32,231 nt of DNA, taken from NCBI GenBank assembly GCA_030627905.1, contig DAOVRZ010000066.1:1-32231 (forward strand). Direction: 5' to 3'. The stretch is from JAGMES01 sp023128035. GTDB lineage: Bacteria > Bacillota > Halanaerobiia > DY22613. The notes under the pieces were generated by a model. It did no database searches and had not been told where the DNA came from. It worked only from the letters and a program-made list of their open reading frames with translations. Positions 1 through 6,860 of the stretch are shown in pieces; the stretch's first letter is position 1, and every line of letters starts with the position of its first letter. The translations under genes were made by a program, and so were the position numbers.

Positions 1-185
1 AAGCTGATGGATACACTCATGGGTATGTCTTTACCTTTCATACTAACCTAGTTCATCATGCAAAGTAACTTTCGAAACTCACATTCACCTTGGCTTGAAA
101 GCAATAAAACAGCTTATAGCTAAATATATGTGTCCATATATAACTATAATTATCTATGATTTTAACTACTATTTTATTGCTCCTC

Positions 186-1385
186 TTACCTAGAACTATC
201 TATGTCAATGATTGATTTTTCAATCAAAGGTTTCTTCTCCTGATATACTTTTTGCATTAATTCATCATTCAATATCCAGGTTTGAACCAAAACCACAAGT
301 TCACTTTGTCCTTCGCGTAAATTATGACTTTGAAAAAATTCACCTAATATCGGAATATCACCTAAAAATGGCACCTTCTGAATCTCTTTAATCTCATTCT
401 GGCCTATTAATCCTCCTAAAACAATGGTGGAACCATTTCCTACGATTACTTTAGTTTTTATTCGACGAGTCTTAAAAGCAGGAATCTTATAATCACCCAC
501 TTTTATAGCGTTATCCCAATCCACTGTACTTACTTCTGGCTCAAGAGATAACTTTATCTGACCATCCTCTAAAATTTCAGGAGTCATTGCTAAAATAATT
601 CCATATGGTTTCCAGACAACTCCATCATCTTTTAAAACTGGAATTTCCCCACCAATCAAAATCTCTGCATATTCCCCACTCATAGCAACCAATTCAGGAG
701 CAGCGAGAATTCGAGTCAGATTCTCTTTTTCCATTGCTTTTAATTGAAATCCTAAAAGATCTAATTGATTCAGTAAAGTATTTATATTTACCTGCCCAAA
801 AGTGATTTGGCCTGGTTGAAAAACTCCCCGTACTAAACCACCCCATTCAAGACCCAAATTCTCAATATCTTCCCGATTCACTTCAGCAATATATGCACGA
901 ATCAGTACTTGTAACGATTGCCTAATCTTTATCAAATCCATAACTTTATAACCCAAACTCTCAACTATTTGAACTGCCTCATCTTTTCCATGAAAAGTAT
1001 CTACAGTACCTTTTAAAATAACCGTCTCCTTTATCTTAATTACCTCTATCTCTGGATTACTAATAACTTGCTTAATCTGATCTGCAGTAAAAGAGGTATC
1101 CACAAAAACACGCAAAATCATTCGTTCATAACCATCCGTAGTCCAGATATGAAGAGTAGTTACTCCTTCTTGAATTCCATTAATTAAAACTTCTGTTTGA
1201 GAAATCACAACAATCTCGCCAATTTTAGGATCCGCCACAGCTACCCGTTCAACATTCTCAAATTTTAAAAGATGAGATTGACCCGCTGGCACAGTCAAAA
1301 TTTCATCTAATTCTTCTGCCTGAATAGATAGAGTGCAAAGAATAACACAAAAAGTCATCAACAATAACCAATTAAACCTCTTCAT
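186..1385 (-). CDS. cpaC: Tad/Flp pilus secretin, CpaC/RcpA family
   Basis: Outer-membrane secretin that forms the exit pore for a Tad (Flp) pilus. The 399-residue product has a signal peptide (about 1-23, ending IQA), a pilus-secretin N-terminal domain (about 24-100), a BON-like domain (about 101-155) and a C-terminal secretin domain (about 225-375) with the typical VPFLGDIPILGEFF segment. It is shorter than most proteobacterial CpaC proteins. The ATG follows a strong AAGGAGGAG site. It is the last visible gene of the flp-tadE-tadG-cpaB-cpaC operon, 12 bases after cpaB. No TadA ATPase or TadB/C platform gene follows before the window edge. A secretin requires an outer membrane, so this gene points to a diderm cell. 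Family assignment is secure; the exact pilus role is inferred from neighbours. Confidence 0.9.
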   Translation of the reverse strand: MKRFNWLLLMTFCVILCTLSIQAEELDEILTVPAGQSHLLKFENVERVAVADPKIGEIVVISQTEVLINGIQEGVTTLHIWTTDGYERMILRVFVDTSFTADQIKQVISNPEIEVIKIKETVILKGTVDTFHGKDEAVQIVESLGYKVMDLIKIRQSLQVLIRAYIAEVNREDIENLGLEWGGLVRGVFQPGQITFGQVNINTLLNQLDLLGFQLKAMEKENLTRILAAPELVAMSGEYAEILIGGEIPVLKDDGVVWKPYGIILAMTPEILEDGQIKLSLEPEVSTVDWDNAIKVGDYKIPAFKTRRIKTKVIVGNGSTIVLGGLIGQNEIKEIQKVPFLGDIPILGEFFQSHNLREGQSELVVLVQTWILNDELMQKVYQEKKPLIEKSIIDIDSSR

Positions 1386-1397
1386 CTTAACTCCTCC

Positions 1398-2354
1398 TTA
1401 ATCATCCTCTACTGTCACCAAAGTCCGTTCAGTTCCGCGAATAACTTCAACTACATAAGATTTTTTAGATTCATCTTCTTTAACCAATTGCTTATCCTCC
1501 TTAACTTCCTCTACCTTTACGGATTTTTCTTTTTGTGAAGCAGTGGCCGAAGAAGTTTGTGATTCAGCTTTTGGTTTAGGTGTAGTGGTCAATTGACTTA
1601 ACCCAGATTTAGATTTTGTAGGTGGTTTTTGAGTAGGTTTCTGAATAGGTTCCTCTTTATCATCCTTCATAACCTCATTCAGTACTACTTTTTCTTCAGG
1701 CTGTTCAAAATGGTTTTCAATAGGTCGTAAAACTAATCTAACAACTCCATGATCTAGAGCAAGAGCTAGACTTGAAACTTCTTCTTGAGGGACAGCAACA
1801 GTAACTGTAGTATTTTCTTGAGGAGTTCGATTATCTTCATCCAATATTTGGTCTGTTGCTAATACAAATACTTTTTGCAAAATACGTTTTGCCATATTTT
1901 CACCCATAGTCATTTCATCAAATCCAGCAATAATATCTACATAATCACCAGGGCGAATAAAACCCGCTACTCCTTTCACCTCATCTACCGGAATTGCCAT
2001 AGCTCGAAATCCAGGAGAAATTTTTACAACAATTCCGTAATCCTCAAACCCTCTAATCAATCTAGGTTTAAGAATCTGTTCTCCAATCAAAATTTGATCT
2101 CTAGCAAAAAGGCCTACCACCTGATCAACACTGCTAGCAGATTCAAAATGAACCATCTCTTGGGGAAATTCTTTTATTGCTAGCTGATTAATGGTTATCC
2201 TTTCTTTAGGTTGAATATCTTTCACTGCAACAACTACCTTTGCCATTTCTTTAAATACTTCAGCATCTTCATTAGATTGTAGATACATATATATACCAAT
2301 CGAAGAAGCTAATCCTAGCATAACTGCAATTAGCAGCACAATTCCTTTCCTCAT
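1398..2354 (-). CDS. cpaB: Flp pilus assembly protein CpaB (SAF domain)
   Basis: Periplasmic, inner-membrane-anchored Flp/Tad pilus assembly factor of the CpaB/RcpC family, thought to support the secretin channel. It has one N-terminal membrane segment (about residues 5-25), a SAF domain (about 40-105, containing QILKPRLI), an RcpC-like middle region and a long charged, Lys/Glu/Ser/Thr-rich low-complexity tail after about residue 225. Three in-frame starts lie together: TTG at 2360, ATG at 2357 and ATG at 2354. The GGGGAGG site at 2362 is too close to TTG and gives about 7 bases to the ATG at 2354, so that start is preferred. It lies between tadG and cpaC. Confidence 0.88.
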   Translation of the reverse strand: MRKGIVLLIAVMLGLASSIGIYMYLQSNEDAEVFKEMAKVVVAVKDIQPKERITINQLAIKEFPQEMVHFESASSVDQVVGLFARDQILIGEQILKPRLIRGFEDYGIVVKISPGFRAMAIPVDEVKGVAGFIRPGDYVDIIAGFDEMTMGENMAKRILQKVFVLATDQILDEDNRTPQENTTVTVAVPQEEVSSLALALDHGVVRLVLRPIENHFEQPEEKVVLNEVMKDDKEEPIQKPTQKPPTKSKSGLSQLTTTPKPKAESQTSSATASQKEKSVKVEEVKEDKQLVKEDESKKSYVVEVIRGTERTLVTVEDD

Positions 2355-2367
2355 CATCAATCCTCCC

Positions 2368-3273
2368 CTACTGTATTAACTTTGCTGCTTTTAATCCAAA
2401 ATCTTCACCTGAACCAATCTCTCCCTGAGCAGCATATCGAATAAACCTCCCAACTATATTGCTATTATTTCCGCGTTTAGAGGTACTCTCTAAGAAAAAA
2501 GCTGCAAAACCACTAATTTTTACATCTTTTCTTCCATGTACTTCAAGTGATTCCACAATTGGAACAATCACTAGGCGTTCACAATTTTTAGGAAAATTAT
2601 CATAAGTGCTATTTGGACACGCTTCTAGTCTATCCCTAACCCCTTGAACTGTCGGGCCAGCCATATTACCAGGTTCAGTAAGCACCCAATCGCCGATTCG
2701 TAATACTCCACTATAGCCTTCAGCCAAATTCTGTCGATAAACTGATGCTCCTTTACCTCCCAAGGCAAGAGCTCCAAAATTTCCATGATACTGACCTTCA
2801 CCTTGTCCAGCACCTAGTTTGAGCATATATTGTTTCCCAAAAACAAAGTTTTGCCTAACTACAGCAAGTGGAACTACCCCAGATATAGCTGTAACAACAT
2901 CAATTCTTGCTCTAGCTGTAGCTTCAATTTCTTTGGAGGATACCCCAAATAATGGTCCAAAAGCAAATTGTAAATTTTTTTTAGCTACAACCTGAATCTC
3001 CTTGTTATCCTTTGATATAGTCACCTGACTATCCTGCAATCCTTTCATATTTCGATTTAAATAATCACCTGCTACCGAAATACTTGCAGCTATATCAAAT
3101 GGCAATTCCTGCACCCCAGCTAAAGCAGCTGCATCCACTGCATTACTTAAGCGATTTTTTTCTAAAAAAAGAAGACCCAGATCAGCAACAAGAGCTATAA
3201 AACCCAACAACACCGTCATCATCAAAGTAACAATTAGTATTACACTACCTTTTTCACCTTTTATTTCAATCAT
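2368..3273 (-). CDS. TadG-like pilus assembly protein
   Basis: Membrane-anchored protein of the TadE/TadG group that accompanies Flp pilus systems. An N-terminal GEKGSVILIVTLMMTVLLG segment gives a prepilin-like membrane helix, followed by the typical Tad motif KNRLSNAVDAAALAGVQEL. The rest (about 270 residues) is a periplasmic domain without recognised catalytic residues. A GTG at 3282 opens the frame, but a GGAG site overlaps that GTG and lies 8 bases before the ATG at 3273, so the ATG is the better start. The upstream tadE stop at 3279 lies only five bases before it, which suggests translational coupling. The minor-pilin or tip role is inferred from the family. Confidence 0.82.
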   Translation of the reverse strand: MIEIKGEKGSVILIVTLMMTVLLGFIALVADLGLLFLEKNRLSNAVDAAALAGVQELPFDIAASISVAGDYLNRNMKGLQDSQVTISKDNKEIQVVAKKNLQFAFGPLFGVSSKEIEATARARIDVVTAISGVVPLAVVRQNFVFGKQYMLKLGAGQGEGQYHGNFGALALGGKGASVYRQNLAEGYSGVLRIGDWVLTEPGNMAGPTVQGVRDRLEACPNSTYDNFPKNCERLVIVPIVESLEVHGRKDVKISGFAAFFLESTSKRGNNSNIVGRFIRYAAQGEIGSGEDFGLKAAKLIQ

Positions 3274-3278
3274 CGCAC

Positions 3279-3683
3279 TCACTCCATTCTCATGAAAGTA
3301 TTGGAAGTGAGGATAAAAGGATCTGGGAGTAATTCAAAAAGGTTAGGAACAATCAAATCCAATTCATAACTCACACTTACTTGAACTGAAACACCTCGAA
3401 TTCTTTCATTCGCTCCGGGACTTATTTGAATCGAAAGTTTTTCTACATTCAAGGAAGCAGTAACCTGTTCTATTTTTGCAATTATTTGCTGATCACTCTC
3501 ACCAACTACTGCCAACCGAGCACCTTCCCGACTTCCTTGTGTAATTACCAAGTATGTATGGAAAAGACGACCAAATTCAACAATCCCCATCAATAACAAA
3601 AGGATCATAGGTAGGACTAAAGCCAACTCTACCATAGACTGGCCTTTTTCACCTTTTATGATCCTTCTACAAATTTGAAGCAT
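3279..3683 (-). CDS. tadE: TadE-like pseudopilin
   Basis: TadE-family minor pseudopilin of about 134 residues. The N-terminus has the family pattern GEKGQSMVELALVLPMILLLLMG, that is, a type IV-like membrane helix with the conserved Glu after the Gly processing region, followed by EFGRLFHTYLVITQGSREGARLA. The frame can be extended upstream to 3746, but AAGGAGGG lies six bases before the ATG at 3683, so the short form is chosen. It is the first gene after the pilin 3' tract and the 16-bp palindrome, and it runs directly into tadG. Confidence 0.87.
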   Translation of the reverse strand: MLQICRRIIKGEKGQSMVELALVLPMILLLLMGIVEFGRLFHTYLVITQGSREGARLAVVGESDQQIIAKIEQVTASLNVEKLSIQISPGANERIRGVSVQVSVSYELDLIVPNLFELLPDPFILTSNTFMRME

Positions 3684-3774
3684 ATTACTCCCTCCTTTCT
3701 CCATCAATACTATTGTCGCATAATGTTCTCCACATCCTAGGTACATGCACCCAATTTTATCTACTAGTGTAATA

Positions 3775-3808
3775 AGACCCTACTTAATGCAAGCATTAAG
3801 TAGGGTCT
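3775..3808. terminator. 16-bp perfect palindrome between pilin and tadE
   Basis: Two perfectly complementary 16-base arms (3775-3790 and 3793-3808) surround a two-base centre, so RNA from either strand folds into a very stable hairpin with a four-base loop. On the minus strand it lies after the pilin gene and about 90 bases before tadE. The U-tract that follows it (TCTTATT) is weak. It could be a partial terminator or RNA-processing and stabilising stem that keeps pilin mRNA above the rest of the operon. Terminator function is an inference. Confidence 0.5.
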
Positions 3809-3810
3809 AT

Positions 3811-4136
3811 AATCCTTTGAGGAGGTTTCAAAGAGGATTCTTAATTTCTATTTATTTTTATCTTTTTGGAGGATTTTAAGAGAATTTCTTTTTCCTGAGG
3901 AGGACTCTCAGGTTTCATTCAATTCATTCAATTCATTCAATTTATTTCTTGAGGGAGGACATCCTCAAGATTTAATTAGTGTTAATTAATTTTTTTATCT
4001 ATTTTTAATACAATTTGGTTTGGCTTATGACCGAGGAGGACAGTTCAATCATAAACCTTCAATTCGAAAACAAAGGAGAATTTAATTCTTACAAAAATCC
4101 GTTCATTGTTCCACAAGTATCCGAGGGAGGAACTCG
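3811..4136 (-). ncRNA. Array of seven hairpins with TCCTCC (GGAGGA) loops
   Basis: A gene-free tract holds seven successive short hairpins, each showing the same core in its loop: 3811-3839, 3858-3884 (weaker), 3894-3912, 3947-3970, 4017-4057, 4061-4082 (weaker) and 4122-4136. Examples of perfect stems are CCTGAG/CTCAGG at 3894-3912 and TCTTGAGG/CCTCAAGA at 3947-3970. Plus-strand loops read GGAGGTT, GAGGACT, GAGGACAT, GGAGGAA; minus-strand loops read TCCTC or TCCTCC. The stems differ in sequence while the loop core is kept, which suggests selection on structured RNA. Because the pilin promoter reads through it, a minus-strand 3' UTR with anti-Shine-Dalgarno loops is preferred. A plus-strand RNA with GGA loops, as in CsrA-binding RNAs, is the alternative. 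A short ATTCA-type direct repeat lies inside at about 3914-3945. Confidence 0.5.
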
Positions 4137-4187
4137 AACACTCAATCTTACATGCACAATTCATTACTAGATATTACAACAATATAA

Positions 4188-4355
4188 TCATTCGCTAATA
4201 CTGCCTGCAATATCGTTTAACTTAGTAGTTAAACTGCCACCAATCAAAGTTAATGCGGCAACCACAACTAGTGCTACTAACGCTATTATTAATCCATACT
4301 CGACTAAGCCTTGTCCATCTTCTTCAATGAAATAGTTCTTCAAAAAGGTTAACAT
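4188..4355 (-). CDS. flp: Flp/Fap-type major pilin
   Basis: A 55-residue Flp/Fap pilin, the structural subunit of the Tad pilus. It begins MLTFLKNYFIEEDG and continues QGLVEYGLIIALVALVVV, giving the family signature: acidic residues, a Gly processing site, the conserved Glu-Tyr pair and a hydrophobic helix. The tail is short and ends GSISE. The gene is easily missed because of its size. A strong AAGGAGGTG lies 14 bases before the ATG, a longer spacing than usual, but an in-frame stop just upstream excludes an earlier start. It is first in the Tad operon, directly behind a c-di-GMP riboswitch and terminator, and is followed by the hairpin array. Confidence 0.93.
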   Translation of the reverse strand: MLTFLKNYFIEEDGQGLVEYGLIIALVALVVVAALTLIGGSLTTKLNDIAGSISE

Positions 4356-4413
4356 TTTTAATTATTTCACCTCCTTGAGCTTAGAGTGGCACCCACAGGT
4401 TGGAGATGGGAAT

Positions 4414-4452
4414 AAAAAAACCCATTCTCCTGAGTTGCCAAAAGAGAATAGG
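4414..4452 (-). terminator. Riboswitch-controlled intrinsic terminator
   Basis: On the minus strand CCTATTCTC (4444-4452) pairs with GAGAATGGG (4421-4429), with one G-U pair, and is followed by seven T (4414-4420). The loop contains TGGCAAC (4434-4440), which is the exact complement of GTTGCCA (4480-4486) in the 3' arm of the riboswitch P1 stem. A hairpin at about 4451-4472 (AGGTCA/TGACCT) also overlaps the 5' arm of the terminator. This gives a plausible switch: ligand-bound P1 frees the terminator, ligand-free RNA forms an antiterminator. That predicts transcription off at high c-di-GMP, but direction is inferred. Confidence 0.7.
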
Positions 4453-4477
4453 TCATGTGCATGTTTGACCTGCCCTA

Positions 4478-4594
4478 AGTGGCAACCGGCTGTCTTAGTT
4501 TCTAAAATTTTCCTGTTACTTTTGCAAGTATCCCGAAAATCGAAACCTTAGACCCTTGGCTTTGCGTCCCTACTTTTCAATAGGTTTGCCTTTA
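4478..4594 (-). ncRNA. Cyclic-di-GMP-I (GEMM-I) riboswitch
   Basis: The minus strand reads GGCAAACC (4583-4590), a P2 stem closed by a GAAA tetraloop (CCTATT GAAA AGTAGG), the class hallmark GGGACGCAAAGCC (4558-4570), a tetraloop-receptor arm, then ACAGCCGGTTGCC closing P1 with GGTTGCC at 4481-4487. These are the conserved elements of the GEMM-I aptamer. It lies about 30 bases after the promoter and about 125 bases before the flp ATG, with a terminator between. It therefore links Tad pilin expression to the second messenger. Class assignment rests on conserved motifs and folding seen by eye. Confidence 0.88.
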
Positions 4595-4624
4595 TCAACT
4601 GTGAGCTGTGTACTTCATGTTTTA

Positions 4625-4669
4625 ATTATAGCATAGAAATTATTTCCACACCATAGGTCATTAGACCTA
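4625..4669 (-). promoter_or_regulatory. Pilus operon promoter with upstream dyad
   Basis: The minus strand has the extended -10 element TATGCTATAAT (TATAAT at 4625-4630); no good -35 is seen at the usual spacing, consistent with an extended -10 promoter. A dyad TAGGTC/GACCTA with a four-base centre (4654-4669) lies just upstream of the -35 position and could bind an activator. DegU is encoded directly upstream, but nothing shows that it binds here. Confidence 0.6.
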
Positions 4670-4686
4670 ATTTGACAAAAAAACAC

Positions 4687-4807
4687 TTTATCTTTTGAGT
4701 TAAGACCCCCACTTCAATAAGTGGTGGGAATTGTTTTTAATCTTCAGTGGGGGTAGAATCCCCTACTGAAGCCCCGATGTTCAGCTTTAGCTGGACAAGT
4801 TCACTTT
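4687..4807 (+). mobile_element. IS200/IS605-like right-end remnant, copy 1
   Basis: A 120-base structured repeat closely similar to 8041-8158. It has three hairpins in series: CCCCCACTT/AAGTGGTGGG, an arm starting CTTCAGT with its mate ACTGAAG, and GTTCAGC TTTA GCTGGAC, then ends AAGTTCACTTT. This hairpin series and the GTTCAC end resemble the right ends (omega-RNA 3' region) of IS200/IS605 elements, but no transposase or TnpB is present. The GTTCAC end overlaps the degU stop codon, so the element supplies that stop. Compared with copy 2, the last stem keeps pairing through a G-U wobble. Family assignment is from pattern memory and is moderate. Confidence 0.5.
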
Positions 4808-5445
4808 ACATCTACCCAGCCTTTTTTTATTGCATAAATTACTGCCTGAGTTCTATCTTTAACTTCCAACTTCTTCAGTATACTACTTACATGATTTTTC
4901 ACGGTTTTCTCACTTATAAATAATTTCTCTCCAATAGATCGATTACTATTCCCTTTTGCCATCATTTCCAAAACTTCAATCTCTCGTTCAGTGAGAATAT
5001 CTTCAATATTTTCTTCTTTTCGCCGACGTTGTCGCCCCATGACACGATTGATCACAGAAGTTGGAAACAATGTTTCACCATTAAAAACCATTCGCAAAGC
5101 AGAACGTAGTTCTTCGGCACTAACATCTTTTTGGAGATACCCTTCTGCACCTGCCTTTAAAACCTCAAAAATATATTCTTCATCATCATGAATTGTCAAA
5201 ATAATGATCTTAATATCGGGAAAGAGATTTTTTATCTGATAAGAAGCTTGAATTCCTGTTAATTTAGGCATATTTAGATCCATCAAAATCAAATCTGGTT
5301 TTAACTCTTTTACTTTTTGAATCACGTCTTCTCCATCTACCGCCTCACCAACAACTGTTATCCTTTCATCTAATTCTAATAATTTACAAACCCCTTCCCT
5401 CACAAGAAGATGGTCATCAGCAACTAAGACTTTTATCTTCCTCAT
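4801..5445 (-). CDS. degU: DegU-like NarL-family response regulator
   Basis: Transcriptional response regulator of 214 residues. The receiver domain (about 1-120) has the acidic pair D10-D11, phospho-acceptor D56 in LILMDLNMP, T84 and K106. A LuxR-type helix-turn-helix (about 148-205) contains LTEREIEVLEMMAKGNSNR and SEKTVKNHVSSILKKL. It overlaps the stop of the upstream kinase by four bases (ATGA), so the pair is translationally coupled, and both match the B. subtilis DegS-DegU pair in length and architecture. It is expected to control secretion, motility or biofilm genes. The stop codon lies within the end of the adjacent IS-like remnant. Confidence 0.88.
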   Translation of the reverse strand: MRKIKVLVADDHLLVREGVCKLLELDERITVVGEAVDGEDVIQKVKELKPDLILMDLNMPKLTGIQASYQIKNLFPDIKIIILTIHDDEEYIFEVLKAGAEGYLQKDVSAEELRSALRMVFNGETLFPTSVINRVMGRQRRRKEENIEDILTEREIEVLEMMAKGNSNRSIGEKLFISEKTVKNHVSSILKKLEVKDRTQAVIYAIKKGWVDVK

Positions 5446-6602
5446 TCAAAACACTCCCCTCTTAATGGAATTCTTACCAGAATTTTTGTCCCTTGACCTA
5501 TTTGAGATAAAATCTTTAAATTTCCACCGATTAATTCTGCTCGTTCATTCAAACTCATCAATCCATAATTTTCCCTATCACCAGTTTTATTCTCTACACT
5601 ATCAATATCAAAACCTACTCCACGATCTTCAATCACTAAGTTTAATTGATGTGACTGAAATTCAATCTTTAAAAGTGCACTTTTTGTCCGAGCATGCTTA
5701 TGTATGTTAGTAAGAGCTTCCTGGACAATACGAAAAATTGATACCTCAATTGACTGTGGTAATCTTTCCTCATTTCCAATCACGATTAATTCAGCCTTAA
5801 CTCCAGATCTTTCATAAAATTTATCTGAGTAACGACGTAAAGTAGGGATCAATCCAAGATCATCTAAAGTCATTGGACGTAAATCGAAAATAATCTTTCT
5901 AATATCCTGTAAAGTATTGCGAACCTGAGCTTTCAAATCATGGAGTTCTTCTTTAGCACCTTTCAGATCAATTTCTAACAATCGCTCAGCATATTCAGTT
6001 CTAAAAACAACATTCGCAATTGATTGAGCAGGGCCGTCGTGAATTTCACGAGCGACCCGTTTTCTTTCTTCTTCTTGAGCTTGAATAATTCGAATTCCAA
6101 ACTGCCTCCTCTGCTGAAGATCTTCCATCTGACTCGTCAAATCATTCAAACTTCCCAATAAAAAATCCAATACAACTCCAACCTGACCTACTAAATTTTC
6201 TGCCTTTTTAACGGTTTTTTTCATATTAATCAAACGACGTTCACACTCATCACGCTGTTTACGTAAGTTTTCTTCTTTTTCGCGTAAAAGTGTTAACTTT
6301 ACTAGAGTTTCTTCTGCTTTTTCATAAGCAATTTTAATCTCAACCTCAGTATGATACTCAAAATCACGGCTTACTTCTAATAAACGAATCCGAGCTTTTT
6401 TATTAATAATCTCCATCTGATCAACCTGGCTAATCACTTGTGAAGTCTCTTTCTTAATTTTCTCTAAATCCACTTTAATCCGTTCCATCTCGTTCCTAGT
6501 AGTTTCCGCTATATCAAAAATCTCAATTTTGCCTTGTTCTAGACTTTGAAGAGTGCGTTCCACAATTTCATCAAGTAACTTAGGTGCGAGTTTATTTTTC
6601 AT
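5442..6602 (-). CDS. degS: DegS-like cytoplasmic sensor histidine kinase
   Basis: Two-component kinase partner of DegU. The 386-residue protein has no membrane segment. The N-terminal half (about 1-165) is a long coiled coil as in DegS sensor domains. The HisKA_3 domain carries VAREIHDGPAQ with phospho-acceptor H188 (B. subtilis DegS has H189), and the C-terminal ATPase domain has the N-box (EALTNIHKHA) and G-boxes (DRGVGFD, GLMSLNERAE). The ATG at 6602 follows AAGGGG. Length, lack of membrane segments and gene order make a DegS orthologue likely; the input signal cannot be read from sequence. Confidence 0.88.
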   Translation of the reverse strand: MKNKLAPKLLDEIVERTLQSLEQGKIEIFDIAETTRNEMERIKVDLEKIKKETSQVISQVDQMEIINKKARIRLLEVSRDFEYHTEVEIKIAYEKAEETLVKLTLLREKEENLRKQRDECERRLINMKKTVKKAENLVGQVGVVLDFLLGSLNDLTSQMEDLQQRRQFGIRIIQAQEEERKRVAREIHDGPAQSIANVVFRTEYAERLLEIDLKGAKEELHDLKAQVRNTLQDIRKIIFDLRPMTLDDLGLIPTLRRYSDKFYERSGVKAELIVIGNEERLPQSIEVSIFRIVQEALTNIHKHARTKSALLKIEFQSHQLNLVIEDRGVGFDIDSVENKTGDRENYGLMSLNERAELIGGNLKILSQIGQGTKILVRIPLRGECFE

Positions 6603-6664
6603 AAAACTAATACCCCTTTTTTAGATTTACTTTCTTTTTTCGACAACTTCCTTTAAAAATCCTT

Positions 6665-6725
6665 CAGAAAATAATATCCATTATTTTCTGTGTTAAAGTT
6701 GAAATAATAACTACGTTATTATTTC
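6665..6725. repeat. Two tandem AT-rich perfect hairpins upstream of degS
   Basis: Two dyads stand side by side. CAGAAAATAAT with ATTATTTTCTG (6665-6690, four-base loop) and GAAATAATAAC with GTTATTATTTC (6701-6725, three-base loop) each form a perfect 11-bp stem. They lie between degS and the structured element that follows the DUF362 gene. They may be transcription boundaries or regulator sites; no T-run makes either a clear intrinsic terminator. Confidence 0.45.
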
Positions 6726-6730
6726 TTAAG

Positions 6731-6860
6731 TTTAACGACTTCAGAAGGAGATTTTGCCCCTTCAAGAAGTGGTCTCCCACTAAAGTTTTGAAATTATTAT
6801 AAAAAATCTACCCCCCAACTATAGAGGAGGGGGACTTCGCCTTCTGAAATGTCGTTAAAT
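6731..6860. repeat. 130-bp structured inverted-repeat element after DUF362 gene
   Basis: The ends TTTAACGAC (6731-6739) and GTCGTTAAA (about 6851-6859) are complementary, and the inverted repeat continues imperfectly for about 30 bases on each side (TTCAGAAGG against CCTTCTGAA). Inside are further small stems (AGTGG/CCACT at about 6768-6782 and a C-run/G-run stem at about 6810-6833). It resembles a MITE or decayed IS605-type end. Its right end overlaps the stop codon of the DUF362 gene. It differs in sequence from the 4687 and 8041 copies. Confidence 0.45.

Noticed and set aside
1..185. Left edge examined for further Tad genes or an insertion end
   Set aside because: No frame with a start signal, no clear repeat end and no terminator could be supported.
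1875..2183. Open frame on the plus strand opposite cpaB
   Set aside because: It lies fully antisense to a well-supported gene, has no ribosome site and no recognisable domain.
3914..3945. Short tandem repeats of ATTCA type, considered as a CRISPR or phase-variable tract
   Set aside because: Only about three imperfect units of 9-10 bases, with no spacers, lying between two hairpins; more likely simple sequence in a spacer.
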